A DNA stretch of 64,000 bases from Palsa-459 sp035937595 (GCA_035937595.1 DASZHS010000045.1:36709-100708); one strand, 5' to 3'. Shown: positions 23,313 to 32,656, counted from the stretch's first letter. Notes: a model not told the origin generated them from the sequence alone. Made by a program: numbers and translations.

Positions 23313-24425
23313 TTACTTCCAGAGCTTCTCGTACTGGGCGAGGTACCCCTTCACGAGGAAGTAGGGGTAGGTCACCTGCGAGGCCGTCGCCTGCGTCACG
23401 GCCCAGTCGCCGCCCGCGCCCTCGGAGGGCTTCACGGACATGTGGACCTCGTAGCGCGCCAGCGCGTCGATGAACTCGGCCATCGCGTCGGTGTTCGGGA
23501 CGTTCATGATGCCGGCGATCGAGCCGCCCTTGAGGTAGCCGAGCGTCGTCGGGTCCGGCGTGTTGACGAGGATCTTCACGCTGCCGTGCCCTGCGCTCTT
23601 GAGCGCCTGGGGCAGGCCGGCCGCGTACGTCGGCTGCGAGGCGACGACGAAGTTGATGCTCGGGTCGGCGTTGATCTTCGCCACGACGTCGTTGATGACC
23701 TGGGACTGCGTGGCGGTCGCGGCCTCGTCGAGGTTCGTCTCGGGGCACGAGGGGCACAGCCGCGTGTTCTCGGCCACGAACGCGTTCTGCTCGAACGTGC
23801 TCGCCGGGAACGTCGTGCTGCCGATGAACAGCGAGTTGGACGTCGTGCCGTCGGTGCCGAGCACGAAGTCACCGAGCGCCTTGCCGGCCTTCGTGTAGCT
23901 GGGCTGCCCGTTGACGATCGCCACCACGCCGTTGCCGGCCGTGTCGGTCACGAAGCCGTTGATCACCGGGATGTGGGCCGACTTGAGCTGCGAGACCTGG
24001 CTCGAGAAGAGCACCTCGGGGAACCCGGTGCCCATGGCCGCGCTCGGATGGTTGTGGACGACCTGGGTCCACGCGTTGCCGATCGAGGAGGGCGTGAGGC
24101 CTCCGGCGATCTGGACGACCTTCCAGCCGAGCGCCTTCGCCGCGGCCGCGAGGGGCGAGACGAGGATCGCGCACTGCGGCACGCCGCAGACCACGAAGTC
24201 GATGGTCTTGTGCTTCGGGATCGGCTTGGTGATCTTGACGCTGACCGGGATCTTGGTCGGCCGGATCTTGAGGGCCGCGAGGGCCTTCTGGGCCGCAGGA
24301 ATCGCCGTGCGGTTGGCCTGGCTGGCCCCCGACGCCGAGACGTTGGCAAGCACGAGGCCCGCCGCCAGCGAGACCGATACGGCGGTCACGCCTACGAGCC
24401 GCTTGCCGCGGATGGTTGCTGACAC
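23313..24425 (-). CDS. Periplasmic/extracytoplasmic substrate-binding protein of the ribose-type importer
   Basis: A 370-residue secreted protein. The N-terminus is a signal peptide (SATIRGKRLVGVTAVSVS, then a hydrophobic core LAAGLVLANVSASG). No lipobox cysteine is evident. The mature part has the Peripla_BP fold of alternating strands and helices (KTIDFVVCGVPQCAILVSPLAAAAKALGWKVVQIAGG; AHIPVINGFVTDT; INFVVASQPTYAAGLPQAL; VKILVNTPDP; GIMNVPN). Two cysteine pairs (CGVPQC, CPSC) may form disulfides. It captures the substrate for the permeases at 22101 and 28443. GTG at 24425 follows a GGGGGA ribosome site. It heads the minus transcript behind motif copy 5. Confidence 0.88.
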   Translation of the reverse strand: MSATIRGKRLVGVTAVSVSLAAGLVLANVSASGASQANRTAIPAAQKALAALKIRPTKIPVSVKITKPIPKHKTIDFVVCGVPQCAILVSPLAAAAKALGWKVVQIAGGLTPSSIGNAWTQVVHNHPSAAMGTGFPEVLFSSQVSQLKSAHIPVINGFVTDTAGNGVVAIVNGQPSYTKAGKALGDFVLGTDGTTSNSLFIGSTTFPASTFEQNAFVAENTRLCPSCPETNLDEAATATQSQVINDVVAKINADPSINFVVASQPTYAAGLPQALKSAGHGSVKILVNTPDPTTLGYLKGGSIAGIMNVPNTDAMAEFIDALARYEVHMSVKPSEGAGGDWAVTQATASQVTYPYFLVKGYLAQYEKLWK

Positions 24426-24503
24426 GGTTCCCCCTACTGTTTGGTTCCAGGTGACGAACTGGGCTTGCTGGCACCGGGTCTCCGCTCGGCGCTGCGCCGA
24501 ACC

Positions 24504-24539
24504 TAACTACTGTGGATGGTGCTGTCAAATGGTGGAAGG
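24504..24539 (+). promoter_or_regulatory. Island motif copy 5 with a second partial site
   Basis: TAACTACTGTGGAT (24504-24517) matches the island motif. A related CAAATGGTGGAAGG follows at 24526-24539, 22 bp on. On the minus strand TTGACA (24528-24523) and TAGGTT (24505-24500), spaced 17 bp, form a possible promoter for the binding-protein gene, with motif copy 5 lying between the hexamers. Divergent region between genes starting at 24425 and 24692. Confidence 0.55.
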
Positions 24540-24691
24540 TTATTAATCATCACCGGCGAGGTGCTGTCGTTGCGACGAGATCACGCGACCGGTGGTTGCC
24601 GACGGCGAAGCCGAGCGAGGGCCAGCTCGCTCGGGATTGACATGATGGGCTGAGCGTCCACATCGTGTGGACCGGCGATCGGGGAGCGGGC

Positions 24692-26254
24692 GTGGAACTC
24701 GGAGCGGACTTCCTCGGGCGGGTGGCGACGGCGCGCGCGGACCACCCCGCCATCGTCATGGGCGGAGCCGGCACCGTCGTCTCGTACCGCGAGCTCGCCG
24801 AGCGCTCCAACCAGCTCGCGAGGTTCCTCGCCAACGTCGGGCTGGCGCGCGGCGACGTGGTCGCGGTGCTCATGGAGAACCAGGTGGGCTTCTTCGAGAC
24901 GGCCTGGGCCGCGCAGCGCTCCGGCCTGTACTACGCGGCGGTGAACTGGCACCTGAGCCCCGACGAGGTGGCGTACATCCTGTCGGACTGCGGCGCGCGC
25001 GTGCTCGTCACCTCGGTCGCCCAGGCCCCGCTCGTCGGCGCGCTCGAGGGACGCATGCCCGTCGTCGAGGTGGTGCTCTGCCGCGACGGCGTGCTCCCGC
25101 AGTCCACCCACGCCTGGGACGACGTCGAGCGGCTCGACGTCGCCGCGCTCGCCGACCCGACGGAGGGCTGCGAGCTGCTGTACTCGTCGGGGACCACGGG
25201 ACGGCCGAAGGCGGTCAAACGGCCGCTGCCCGAGGACGGCGGCCTCGTCCCCAACCACGAGGGCGCGCTCGCGTCCTATCGGACGACGTACGCCGCCGGT
25301 CCGTCGTCGCGCTACCTGTCGCCCGCCCCGCTGTACCACTCGGCCCCGCTGATGAGCTGCCTCGCGCTGCATCGCCTCGGCGCGACGGTCGTCGTCATGG
25401 AGCGGTTCGACGCCGAGGCGTGCCTGTCGCTCATCGAGCGCCACCGCGTCACCCACGGCCAGTTCGTCCCCACGATGTTCGTCCGCATGCTGAAGCTGCC
25501 CACCGCGACGCGCGACCGCTACGACGTCTCCAGCCTCGAGCTCGTCATCCACGCCTCCGCCCCCTGCCCCCTCGAGGTCAAGCGCCAGATGATCGAGTGG
25601 TGGGGGCCGATCCTGCACGAGTACTACGGCGGCACCGAGGGGATGGGGACGACGACGATCGACTCGGTCGAGTGGCTCGCGCACCCCGGCTCGGTCGGGC
25701 GCCCCTCGGGGTGCACGATCCACATCGTCGGCGACGACGGCGCCGAGCTCGCCGTCGGGGAAACCGGGGTCGTCTACTTCGAGAGCACCCGGAGGTTCGA
25801 GTACCTGAACGACCCGGCGAAGACCGCCTCGATCACCGAGTCCCATGGGTGGCGGACCCTGGGCGACGTCGGTCGCCTCGACGCAGACGGGTACCTGTAC
25901 CTCACGGACCGGGCCACGTTCATGATCATCTCGGGTGGCGTGAACATCTACCCCCAGGAGATCGAGAACGTCCTCGTGATGCACCCGTCGGTCAGCGACG
26001 TCGCGGTCTTCGGGATCCCGAACGACGAGTTCGGCGAGGAGGTCAAGGCCGTCGTCCAGCCGGCGTCGGGCGTCGCCGCCGACGACGAGCTGCGCGCCGC
26101 GCTCGTGGCGTTCGCCCGCGAGCACCTGGCGGGGTTCAAGGTCCCGCGGTCGATCGACTTCGTCGACGAGCTGCCGCGCGACCCCGCCGGCAAGCTGTTC
26201 AAGCGCCACCTCCGGGACCCCTACTGGGCACGCCACGCGACCCAGCTCGTCTGA
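24692..26254 (+). CDS. AMP-forming acyl-CoA synthetase (copy 3)
   Basis: A 520-residue ANL-family ligase. Motifs in order are LLYSSGTTGRPKAVKRPLP near residue 170, LHEYYGGTEGMGTTTI near residue 315, WRTLGDVGRLDADGYLYLTDR, MIISGGVNIYPQEIENVL and the C-terminal Lys in LPRDPAGKLFKRHL. It resembles FadD-type ligases of actinobacterial sterol and terpenoid clusters. It converts a carboxylic acid to its CoA ester. A GTG at 24692 with a GGGGAGC site is chosen over GTG 24665. It is divergent from the importer binding protein across motif copy 5, so uptake and activation are likely co-regulated. A FAH-family gene follows 64 bp downstream. Confidence 0.9.
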   Translation: MELGADFLGRVATARADHPAIVMGGAGTVVSYRELAERSNQLARFLANVGLARGDVVAVLMENQVGFFETAWAAQRSGLYYAAVNWHLSPDEVAYILSDCGARVLVTSVAQAPLVGALEGRMPVVEVVLCRDGVLPQSTHAWDDVERLDVAALADPTEGCELLYSSGTTGRPKAVKRPLPEDGGLVPNHEGALASYRTTYAAGPSSRYLSPAPLYHSAPLMSCLALHRLGATVVVMERFDAEACLSLIERHRVTHGQFVPTMFVRMLKLPTATRDRYDVSSLELVIHASAPCPLEVKRQMIEWWGPILHEYYGGTEGMGTTTIDSVEWLAHPGSVGRPSGCTIHIVGDDGAELAVGETGVVYFESTRRFEYLNDPAKTASITESHGWRTLGDVGRLDADGYLYLTDRATFMIISGGVNIYPQEIENVLVMHPSVSDVAVFGIPNDEFGEEVKAVVQPASGVAADDELRAALVAFAREHLAGFKVPRSIDFVDELPRDPAGKLFKRHLRDPYWARHATQLV

Positions 26255-26318
26255 CGGTCCGCCCGCCTCCCATGGCCACCGCCACCCGCGCCCCTCGGCG
26301 CCGTCGAAAGGCTCCCGC

Positions 26319-27149
26319 ATGCACCTCGTCCGCTACGTGACCCCCGAGGGCGGCGTCGCCGTCGGCGTGCGCGTCGACGAGGGCGTCGTGCCGAGCGGCT
26401 ACGACGACATGCGCGCGCTCATCGCCGACGGGGACGCGGGCCTCGACGCCGCGCGCGCGAGCGTCGCGAAGGCGCGCCCCGTCGCCACGGCGCGGCTCCT
26501 CGCCCCGATCGACAACCCCGGCAAGATGCTCTTCTTGGGGATGACCTACGACGTCTTCCGCGAGGGCGTCCCGCCCGAGCAGGAGCCCTACGTCTACGCG
26601 AGGGTCCAGAGCTCGATCGCCGCGCCCGGCGAGCCGATCGTCCTCCCCGACGAGGAGGCCACCGTGCTCTACGAGGGCGAGCTCGTCGTCGTCATCGGCG
26701 CCCCGATGTTTCGCGTCGCCGCCGCCGACGCGATGCGGCACGTCTTCGGCTACACGCAGGCGAACGACGTGACCTGGACGCAGTGGGTGCACGGCCCGGG
26801 GGGCACGACGAAGGTCGGCCCGCAGATCTGCCTCTCGAAGAACGCGGACACGTTCTGCCCGCTCGGGCCGGACATCGTGACGCCCGACGAGCTCGACCCC
26901 GTCGACCTTCCCTTCACGGTCACGGTGAACGAGGAGGTGCGCACGAGGTCCTCGACGGCGGGGCTCGCGTGGCCCATCGCAGAGATCCTCGCGTTCCTGT
27001 GCCGGGACATGACGCTGTGGCCCGGCGACCTCGTGTCCACGGGCACGTGCGAGGCGAAGGACCTCCTCGCCGGCGACACCGTCGTCGTCGAGTTCGACGG
27101 GCTCGGCCGCCTGGAGAACCCCGTCGTGGGCCGCTGGCAGCTCGGCTGA
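26319..27149 (+). CDS. Fumarylacetoacetate hydrolase (FAH) family protein
   Basis: A 276-residue protein with the FAH catalytic domain: KMLFLGMTYDVF near residue 70, the metal-binding acidic region VLYEGELVVVIG (ExE) near residue 110, YTQANDVTWTQW, GPQICLSKNADTFCPLGPDIVT, VNEEVRTRSSTAGLAW, AFLCRDMTLWPGDLVSTGT and a C-terminal VVVEFDGLGRLENPV. Members are Mg-dependent hydrolases, decarboxylases or hydratases that cleave C-C bonds of 1,3-dioxo or acylpyruvate compounds. The ATG follows a GAAAGG site. The gene converges on the amidohydrolase gene. Confidence 0.9.
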   Translation: MHLVRYVTPEGGVAVGVRVDEGVVPSGYDDMRALIADGDAGLDAARASVAKARPVATARLLAPIDNPGKMLFLGMTYDVFREGVPPEQEPYVYARVQSSIAAPGEPIVLPDEEATVLYEGELVVVIGAPMFRVAAADAMRHVFGYTQANDVTWTQWVHGPGGTTKVGPQICLSKNADTFCPLGPDIVTPDELDPVDLPFTVTVNEEVRTRSSTAGLAWPIAEILAFLCRDMTLWPGDLVSTGTCEAKDLLAGDTVVVEFDGLGRLENPVVGRWQLG

Positions 27150-27159
27150 CCGGCGCGAT

Positions 27160-28440
27160 CTAGCCGGCCGCGCCCCGGGTCGGCGGCGCGAGCGAGTTGA
27201 CGCAGAACGCGCCGTCCTTCATGACGGCGAGCACGTTGCGGGCGGGGTCCTCGAGGACCGAGACGTCCTCGCTCGGGTCGTCGCGGGCGACGACGAGGTC
27301 GGCGAGCGCGCCGGGCGACACCGTGCCCACCTCGCCCCCCAGCTGCATGAGCTCGGCCATGTGCCGCGTCGCCCAGCGCAGCACGTCGAGCGGGGCGACG
27401 CCGGTGTGCTTGACGTAGGTCGAGAACTCCGTCGAGTACACGCCCGGCACGTGCGGGACGATCGGGACGCCGTAGTCGTCGCCGGGCAGGATCTTGACCC
27501 CCGCCGCGTTGGCGATCGGCACCATCCTGGCCAGGTTGTCCCACTCGTCGCGCACGCCGCGCGTCAGCTCGGCGTCGAGCCCGCCTTGGGGGACCACGCC
27601 CTCGGACATCCCGAGGGCGACGTCGAGGACGCGCATGCTCGGCACCCAGTACGTGCCGCGCGCGACCATCTCTTCCACGATCCGCTCGTCCAGCTCGTCG
27701 CCGTGGTCGATCAGGTCGACCCCGGCCGTCACGCACTCGGCGATCAGGTCGTGCCACGCGGCGTGGGCGCGGACCCGCACGCCGAGGTCGTGGGCGGTCT
27801 CCACGGCCGCGACGAGCTCGTCGTGGCTGAGCCGGCGGAAGTGCGGCTCGGTGATCCCGTGGCCGCCCGTCGGCAGGATCTTGATCCAGTCCGCCCCGCG
27901 GCGCACGCAGGTGCGCACCGCCTTGCGCACCTCCAGCGGTCCGTCGACGAACAGCTGCATGCCGGTGTTCCCGGCCTCGTACCACCAGTGCGGGCGGTCG
28001 TTGCCGGTCGTCTCGAGGTGCGGGCTGCACGCGAGGAGCCGCGGGCCCTCGATCAGCCCCTCGTCCATCGCCATCTTGAGGCACGCGTCGAGGTCGTTGC
28101 TGCACGCCGCGCTCACCGCCATCGTGTACCCGGACGCGAGCAGGTTCTTGCACGTGTTGATGGCGACGGCCATGAGGACCCCCGCCGGCCGCTCCGCGCC
28201 GCCGTAGACGTGCTCGAGGAGCGCCATGTCGATGTGGTGGAACTCGGCGTGGAGGTGGCCCGTGCCGAGGCCGGGGAGCAGCGTCATCCCCGTGAGGTCG
28301 AAGACGACGTCGTCGTCGAGCGGCGCGACGCGCTGGGCGACCTCGGTGATGCGTCGCTGGTCGACGACGACGGTGAGGTCCGGCTTGGCGCGGTGCTCCC
28401 CGTCCAAGACGTTGGCGTGCGTGAACACGGTCCGAGCCAT
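27160..28440 (-). CDS. Metal-dependent amidohydrolase
   Basis: A 426-residue amidohydrolase-superfamily protein. The N-terminal beta-sandwich (MARTVFTHANVLDGEHRAKP) is followed by LLPGLGTGHLHAEFHH (HxH metal motif), the lysine in RRGADWIKILPTGGHG (the bridging Lys position), RVRAHAAWHD, DLIDHGDELDE, and the final Asp in KILPGDDYGVPIVPH. The C-terminal GTVSPGALADLVV returns to the sandwich. It is probably a hydrolase of a cyclic amide, lactone or imidazolone-type ring (family range). The ATG at 28440 follows AAGGAG and comes right after the ABC-fusion stop. A far longer open frame continues upstream, but it lies opposite real genes and is a high-GC artefact. Confidence 0.9.
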   Translation of the reverse strand: MARTVFTHANVLDGEHRAKPDLTVVVDQRRITEVAQRVAPLDDDVVFDLTGMTLLPGLGTGHLHAEFHHIDMALLEHVYGGAERPAGVLMAVAINTCKNLLASGYTMAVSAACSNDLDACLKMAMDEGLIEGPRLLACSPHLETTGNDRPHWWYEAGNTGMQLFVDGPLEVRKAVRTCVRRGADWIKILPTGGHGITEPHFRRLSHDELVAAVETAHDLGVRVRAHAAWHDLIAECVTAGVDLIDHGDELDERIVEEMVARGTYWVPSMRVLDVALGMSEGVVPQGGLDAELTRGVRDEWDNLARMVPIANAAGVKILPGDDYGVPIVPHVPGVYSTEFSTYVKHTGVAPLDVLRWATRHMAELMQLGGEVGTVSPGALADLVVARDDPSEDVSVLEDPARNVLAVMKDGAFCVNSLAPPTRGAAG

Positions 28441-28442
28441 GG

Positions 28443-31226
28443 CTACTCCTTCATCGCTTCGAGCGCCCCCGTGGTCGAGGACGACACCTGCTGGGCACCC
28501 ACCATCGCGGAGAGCACGCGACCCTCCTCGATCCCCTCGCCGGTGAGCTCGTCGGCGACGCGTCCCTCGTGCAGCACGAGCACGCGGTCGCAGATCGCGA
28601 GGAGGTCGTCGGTGTCCGACGAGCTCACGACGAACGACACGCCGGCACTCGCCTGGTGCCGGATGAGGTCGTAGATCGCCTGGCGCGCGCCCACGTCCAC
28701 GCCGCTCGTCGGGTCCTCGATCACCATGACCTTCGGCGCGAAGCTGAGCCACTTGCCGAAGACGGTCTTCTGCTGGTTGCCCCCGCTCAGCAGCGCGTAG
28801 AGGCGCTCGGGGTCGCGGGGCCGGATGTCGAGCCCGGCGATCCAGCGCGCCGCGTGCTGGGACTCGACCCCCCGGTCGATGAAGCCGCGCGTGGAGTCCC
28901 GGTCGAGGGAGGGCAACGAGATGTTCTCGCGCATCGTGAACTCCATGATCGCCGCGCCCGCGGCGCGGTTCGGGAGCACGAGGACGACGCCCAGGCCCTT
29001 CGCCTGGCGCGGGGACGGGTCGACGCGGCGCCGCCCGTCGGCGACCTCGAGCGTCACGCGGCTCGCCCGCTCGCCCACCAGGGCGCCCGCGAGCTCCTCG
29101 CGACCCGAGCCCGAGAGGCCCGCGACGCCGACGACCTCGCCGACGCCCACGTCGAAGTCCACGCCCTCGAGCCACTGCGCCGTGAGGCCGCGCACCGTGA
29201 GCGCGGGCGGCTGCCCGGGCGCGGGCATTGGGGCCGAGGGGGGCGTCGAGCGCGTGTCGAGGTCGCCGTGGGCCGCCGCGGCGGCGCCGTCGTCGCCCAC
29301 GATCATCGCCACGAGCGTCGCGTGATCGATGTCCGCGACGCTGACGGTCCCCTGGGAGACCCCGTCGCGCAGCACCGTCGTGCGCTCGGCCAGCTGGAAG
29401 ATCTCGTTCAGCCGGTGCGAGACGTAGATCACGCTCGTGCCGTCGCTGCGCGCCTTGCGCACGAGCGCGAAGAGCGCGGCGACCTCGTGCGGGGGGAGCG
29501 CGGCGGTGGGCTCGTCGAGGACGAGCACGCGCGCGGGTCCGTCGTCGTCGTCGAGCGCCCTCGCGATGGCGATGGCGCTGCGCTCGACGGGGCGCAGCTG
29601 CGAGACCGGGCAGTTGACGTCGAAGTCGATCGAGAGCTTGTCGAGCAGCCGTCGCGTCTTGCGGCGCTGGGCCGGCCAGTTGATGAAGGCGCCGGTCTGG
29701 CGCACGTAGCCGAACCCGAGCGCGATGTTCTCGACGGCGCTGAGCTCCTCGATGATGCCGAGCGACTGGTGCACGAACTGCAGCCCCATCCGCCGCGAGT
29801 CCCTCGGCGAGCCGAACGGGAGCTCCTCGCCGCGGACCCTCACGACGCCCCCCTGGTCCGGGGTGTAGATCCCCGCCAGGATCTTGATGAGCGTGGACTT
29901 GCCCGAGCCGTTCTGGCCGAGGAGGGCGTGGATCTCGCCGGGACGCACCTCGAGGTCGACGTCGATGAGCGCCCGCTGCCCGGGGAAGGTCTTGGACAGG
30001 GCCACGACCTCGATCGTCGGGGTCGACGCGGTCGCCGACGCGCCGTTGGTCGCGGGCGTCGCCGCCACGTGGTCGCGTCTCGCGGTGGCCGGCGTCGCGA
30101 CGGCGGCGCCAGCGACGTCCGCCGGGGCCACCGGGGTCTCCACGGGCAGGGCGGCGCGGCGCCTGTCCCGTGCGGTGCGGCGGCGCGAGGACCGGCTCGG
30201 GTCGTAGAGGTGGGTGAGCCCGATCGCCGCCATCAGCGCCACGCCCTGGAAGACGTTGGACGTCCACTGGGGCGCGCCGACGGCGAGCAGCCCGTACTCG
30301 CCGGTGCCGAGCATGTAGACGGCGATGACGGTGCCCATGGCGTTGAACCGTCGCGCCGAGAACTGCGTCGCGCCCACGAAGACCGCCGCGAACGCGGGCA
30401 GCAGGTAGGTGTCGCCGATCGCCGCGGTCCCCGACGTCAGCTGCGCGGCGAGGACGATCCCCGCGAAGGCCCCGATCAGCCCCGAGCACACGAGCGCGCC
30501 GGACTGCACCGCCTTCACGCGCACGCCGGCGAGCCGGGACGCCGCCGGGTTGAACCCGACGGCGTAGACGTAGCGGCCCGACGCCGTCCGCGACAGCACG
30601 GTGCCGAGGATCACCGCGATCACGACGACGAAGACGAAGGGGATCGTGAAGCCCGCCCAGCTCGCGTTCGCGAGGTAGTGGGCGAAGCTGCCGTTGGTCC
30701 TCGGCGAGCTGATCGTCGAGCTGTTGCCGCCGATCGCCCCGCTGAGCGCGTCGGCGATGAGCCACGTCGCGAGCGTCCCGATGAGCGACGGGATGCCGAG
30801 GACCACGACGACGAGGACGTTGAGGAGCCCGAGGCACAGGCCCGTCGCGAGCGAGAGCAGGATGATGGTGGGGAGGGGGAGCGAGGTGTGGATGAGGAGC
30901 CAGGCGCAGGTCACGCCCGAGAGGCTCATGTTGCCCGGGACCGAGGCGTCGAAGGTGCCCGCGGCCATCGGGACCAGCACCGCGAGCGCGGCGAGGCCGG
31001 TGACCGAGTACTCGTTGACGACCGCGCGCAGCGTGTAGCCCTGGTCGAACGCACCGGGCGACCAGACCGAGAAGATCGCGATGATGAGGACCCAGACGTA
31101 GACCGCGCCGATGGTCCCGACCGACAGCTGCTGGCGCCACGTGCGGGACGTGGCGGGGACGACGGCGTCGCCGCCGGGCCCGGGCACCGGCGGGCCGCCG
31201 ACGGCCAGCGGGGTGCGGGGCGGCAC
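28443..31226 (-). CDS. Fused RbsC-type permease and RbsA-type tandem ATPase
   Basis: A 927-residue single frame. Residues about 30-345 are a full RbsC-like permease (LAALAVLVPMAAGTFDASVPG, GRYVYAVGFNPAASRLAG, LLPAFAAVFVGATQF). A Pro/Ala/Thr-rich linker of about 60 residues follows. ATPase domain 1 (about 400-625) has Walker A GQNGSGKST, Walker B VLVLDEPTAALPP and the switch His in IYVSHRLNE, but a degenerate signature QLRPVE. Domain 2 (about 660-910) has a degenerate Walker A (GLSGSGREE), an intact LSGGNQQK signature and VMVIEDPTSGVDVG. The degenerate second P-loop is typical of RbsA. Such proteins are normally two separate polypeptides. Probable partners are the permease at 22101 and the binding protein at 23313. 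Six bp follow the epimerase gene. Confidence 0.9.
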   Translation of the reverse strand: MPPRTPLAVGGPPVPGPGGDAVVPATSRTWRQQLSVGTIGAVYVWVLIIAIFSVWSPGAFDQGYTLRAVVNEYSVTGLAALAVLVPMAAGTFDASVPGNMSLSGVTCAWLLIHTSLPLPTIILLSLATGLCLGLLNVLVVVVLGIPSLIGTLATWLIADALSGAIGGNSSTISSPRTNGSFAHYLANASWAGFTIPFVFVVVIAVILGTVLSRTASGRYVYAVGFNPAASRLAGVRVKAVQSGALVCSGLIGAFAGIVLAAQLTSGTAAIGDTYLLPAFAAVFVGATQFSARRFNAMGTVIAVYMLGTGEYGLLAVGAPQWTSNVFQGVALMAAIGLTHLYDPSRSSRRRTARDRRRAALPVETPVAPADVAGAAVATPATARRDHVAATPATNGASATASTPTIEVVALSKTFPGQRALIDVDLEVRPGEIHALLGQNGSGKSTLIKILAGIYTPDQGGVVRVRGEELPFGSPRDSRRMGLQFVHQSLGIIEELSAVENIALGFGYVRQTGAFINWPAQRRKTRRLLDKLSIDFDVNCPVSQLRPVERSAIAIARALDDDDGPARVLVLDEPTAALPPHEVAALFALVRKARSDGTSVIYVSHRLNEIFQLAERTTVLRDGVSQGTVSVADIDHATLVAMIVGDDGAAAAAHGDLDTRSTPPSAPMPAPGQPPALTVRGLTAQWLEGVDFDVGVGEVVGVAGLSGSGREELAGALVGERASRVTLEVADGRRRVDPSPRQAKGLGVVLVLPNRAAGAAIMEFTMRENISLPSLDRDSTRGFIDRGVESQHAARWIAGLDIRPRDPERLYALLSGGNQQKTVFGKWLSFAPKVMVIEDPTSGVDVGARQAIYDLIRHQASAGVSFVVSSSDTDDLLAICDRVLVLHEGRVADELTGEGIEEGRVLSAMVGAQQVSSSTTGALEAMKE

Positions 31227-31232
31227 CGTCGC

Positions 31233-32258
31233 TCAGCCCCGAGGGCCCTGGTGCGACAGCACCTCGGCCGCCTCGGGTCCGTAGACGCCGGTCCGCTCGA
31301 CCGCGACGTAGTCCTCGATCGCCGCCGGCAGCCCCCAGCGGGCCCGGAAGCCGAGCTCCTCGTCCATCCGGGCGCCCCGCAGCGGGCGCCGGGCGCGCAT
31401 CCCGGGCTGTGCGCCGGGCCCGAACTCGACGACGACGTCGGGTGCCGCGAGGTGGAACGCCTCGGCGACCTCGCCGAGGGAGTGCATCGCGCCCGAGGAC
31501 ACGTGGTAGATCGGGTGCGCGAGGCACGCCGCCATCGCGAGCTCCGAGAGGCCGCGGACGGTGTCCTTCACGTAGGTGAACTCGTAGCGGTCGTCCGCGC
31601 CGCTCGTGGCGCGGTAGCCCGAGCCGTCGAGGACACCCTGCACGGCGTTGCCGATCCACGACACCGGCCCCTGCCAGGGTCCGAAGACGCCCGTCACGCG
31701 CGCCACCACGAGGTCCAGCCCGAAGACGTCGCGGAACGCGAGCAGCCCGACCTCGGCGGCCGTCTTGGACGACCCGTAGATCCCGACGGGGGAGGGGGGG
31801 CACGTCTCGTCGATGTCCTCGCCGACGGGCGTCGCGCCGCCGAAGACCGAGCGCGTGCTCACGTAGACGAAGCGGTCGAGGTGCCCCGGAGCGGCGAACC
31901 GCTCGCACAGCCGCCACGACGCCGTGGCGTTGACGTCGAAGACCTCGAGCGCGGACGGGAACGACGGCGCGGCCTGCCCGAGCGCGGCGGCCATCTCGGC
32001 GAAGCGCAGGAGCGCCGCGACGTGGACCACCGTCGCGCGCGGGCTGGCTGCCTCGACCAGCGCGTCGAGCGTCGCGTCGTCGCGGAGGTCGCCCGCGACG
32101 TAGGTGCACCCCGCTGCGTCCAGGCCCGCGAGCACCGGGGCGGGCAGCGCCGTCGCCACGTCCGTCGCCACGACGCGGACCCCCTGGGCCACGAGGGTGC
32201 GGGTGAGGTGCGACCCGATGAACCCGGCGGCCCCCGTGACGACGAACGTCGGGGTCAC
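31233..32258 (-). CDS. NAD-dependent epimerase/dehydratase (extended SDR)
   Basis: A 341-residue extended SDR. The nucleotide motif is FVVTGAAGFIGSHL, followed by DLRDD at the adenine side, VVHVAALLRF, DVNATASWRLCE, the catalytic Ser in VYVSTRSVFG and YxxxK in GIYGSSKTAAE, then ARVTGVFGPWQ and a substrate-side C-terminal domain. Related enzymes are nucleotide-sugar epimerases and 3-beta-HSD-like or cinnamoyl-reductase-like dehydrogenases; in catabolic islands the latter is more likely. The GTG at 32258 overlaps the stop of the EthD-like gene (GTGA). Confidence 0.85.
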   Translation of the reverse strand: MTPTFVVTGAAGFIGSHLTRTLVAQGVRVVATDVATALPAPVLAGLDAAGCTYVAGDLRDDATLDALVEAASPRATVVHVAALLRFAEMAAALGQAAPSFPSALEVFDVNATASWRLCERFAAPGHLDRFVYVSTRSVFGGATPVGEDIDETCPPSPVGIYGSSKTAAEVGLLAFRDVFGLDLVVARVTGVFGPWQGPVSWIGNAVQGVLDGSGYRATSGADDRYEFTYVKDTVRGLSELAMAACLAHPIYHVSSGAMHSLGEVAEAFHLAAPDVVVEFGPGAQPGMRARRPLRGARMDEELGFRARWGLPAAIEDYVAVERTGVYGPEAAEVLSHQGPRG

Positions 32259-32593
32259 CGGTGCTCGGCGATCTGCTCGAACAGCTGCGAGCGGTAGGGG
32301 TCTGCCGCAACGCTGCCGCTCAGCGTGAGGCGCCCCGCCCGGACGCGCTCGAGGAGCTCGGTGTGCGCGTCGACGACGGCACGTCCGGCGATCTCATAGA
32401 CCGCGAGGTAGGTCGCCCAGGCCTCGGTGCGCGGCGGCGCGAGGGGCGAGGTCGCCGCGCGGAACCGCCGGCACGACGCGAAGCCCGGCACCGTGAGGAT
32501 CTCGGGCACGTGCACGTCGTCGTACCACGCGTTGAAGGCGGCCTCCTGGCCGGGCAGCGCCTCGGTCTGGACTGCGAGTATCCCTCGCTCCAT
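32255..32593 (-). CDS. EthD-like dimeric alpha/beta-barrel protein
   Basis: A 112-residue protein. ILAVQTEALPGQEAAFNAWYDDVHVPEIL matches the opening of EthD/DUF4286-like ferredoxin-fold proteins, with the conserved YDDVHVPE loop, then GFASCRRFRAATSP and TYLAVYEIAG. Such proteins act as small isomerases or monooxygenase auxiliaries, or have unknown function. It is the first gene of the unit that runs through epimerase, ABC fusion and amidohydrolase, or it is read through from the dioxygenase 63 bp upstream. Confidence 0.75.
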   Translation of the reverse strand: MERGILAVQTEALPGQEAAFNAWYDDVHVPEILTVPGFASCRRFRAATSPLAPPRTEAWATYLAVYEIAGRAVVDAHTELLERVRAGRLTLSGSVAADPYRSQLFEQIAEHR

Positions 32594-32656
32594 CTTCCCC
32601 CTCGGTCTCGACTCCTTGCAGCCTGACAGGCCCGCGACGGGCCGTCACCGGGACCC

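Noticed and set aside
28569..32297. A 1242-codon open frame on the plus strand
   Set aside because: Antisense to the ABC fusion and epimerase genes; the product is low-complexity Arg/Asp/His/Glu-rich sequence without any domain.
27160..32310. A 1716-codon open frame on the minus strand covering the amidohydrolase, ABC fusion and epimerase genes
   Set aside because: Only its last 427 codons (from ATG 28440) match a family. The rest is Arg/Ala/Pro/Gly-rich sequence opposite in frame to three clear genes, as expected in GC-rich DNA with few stops.
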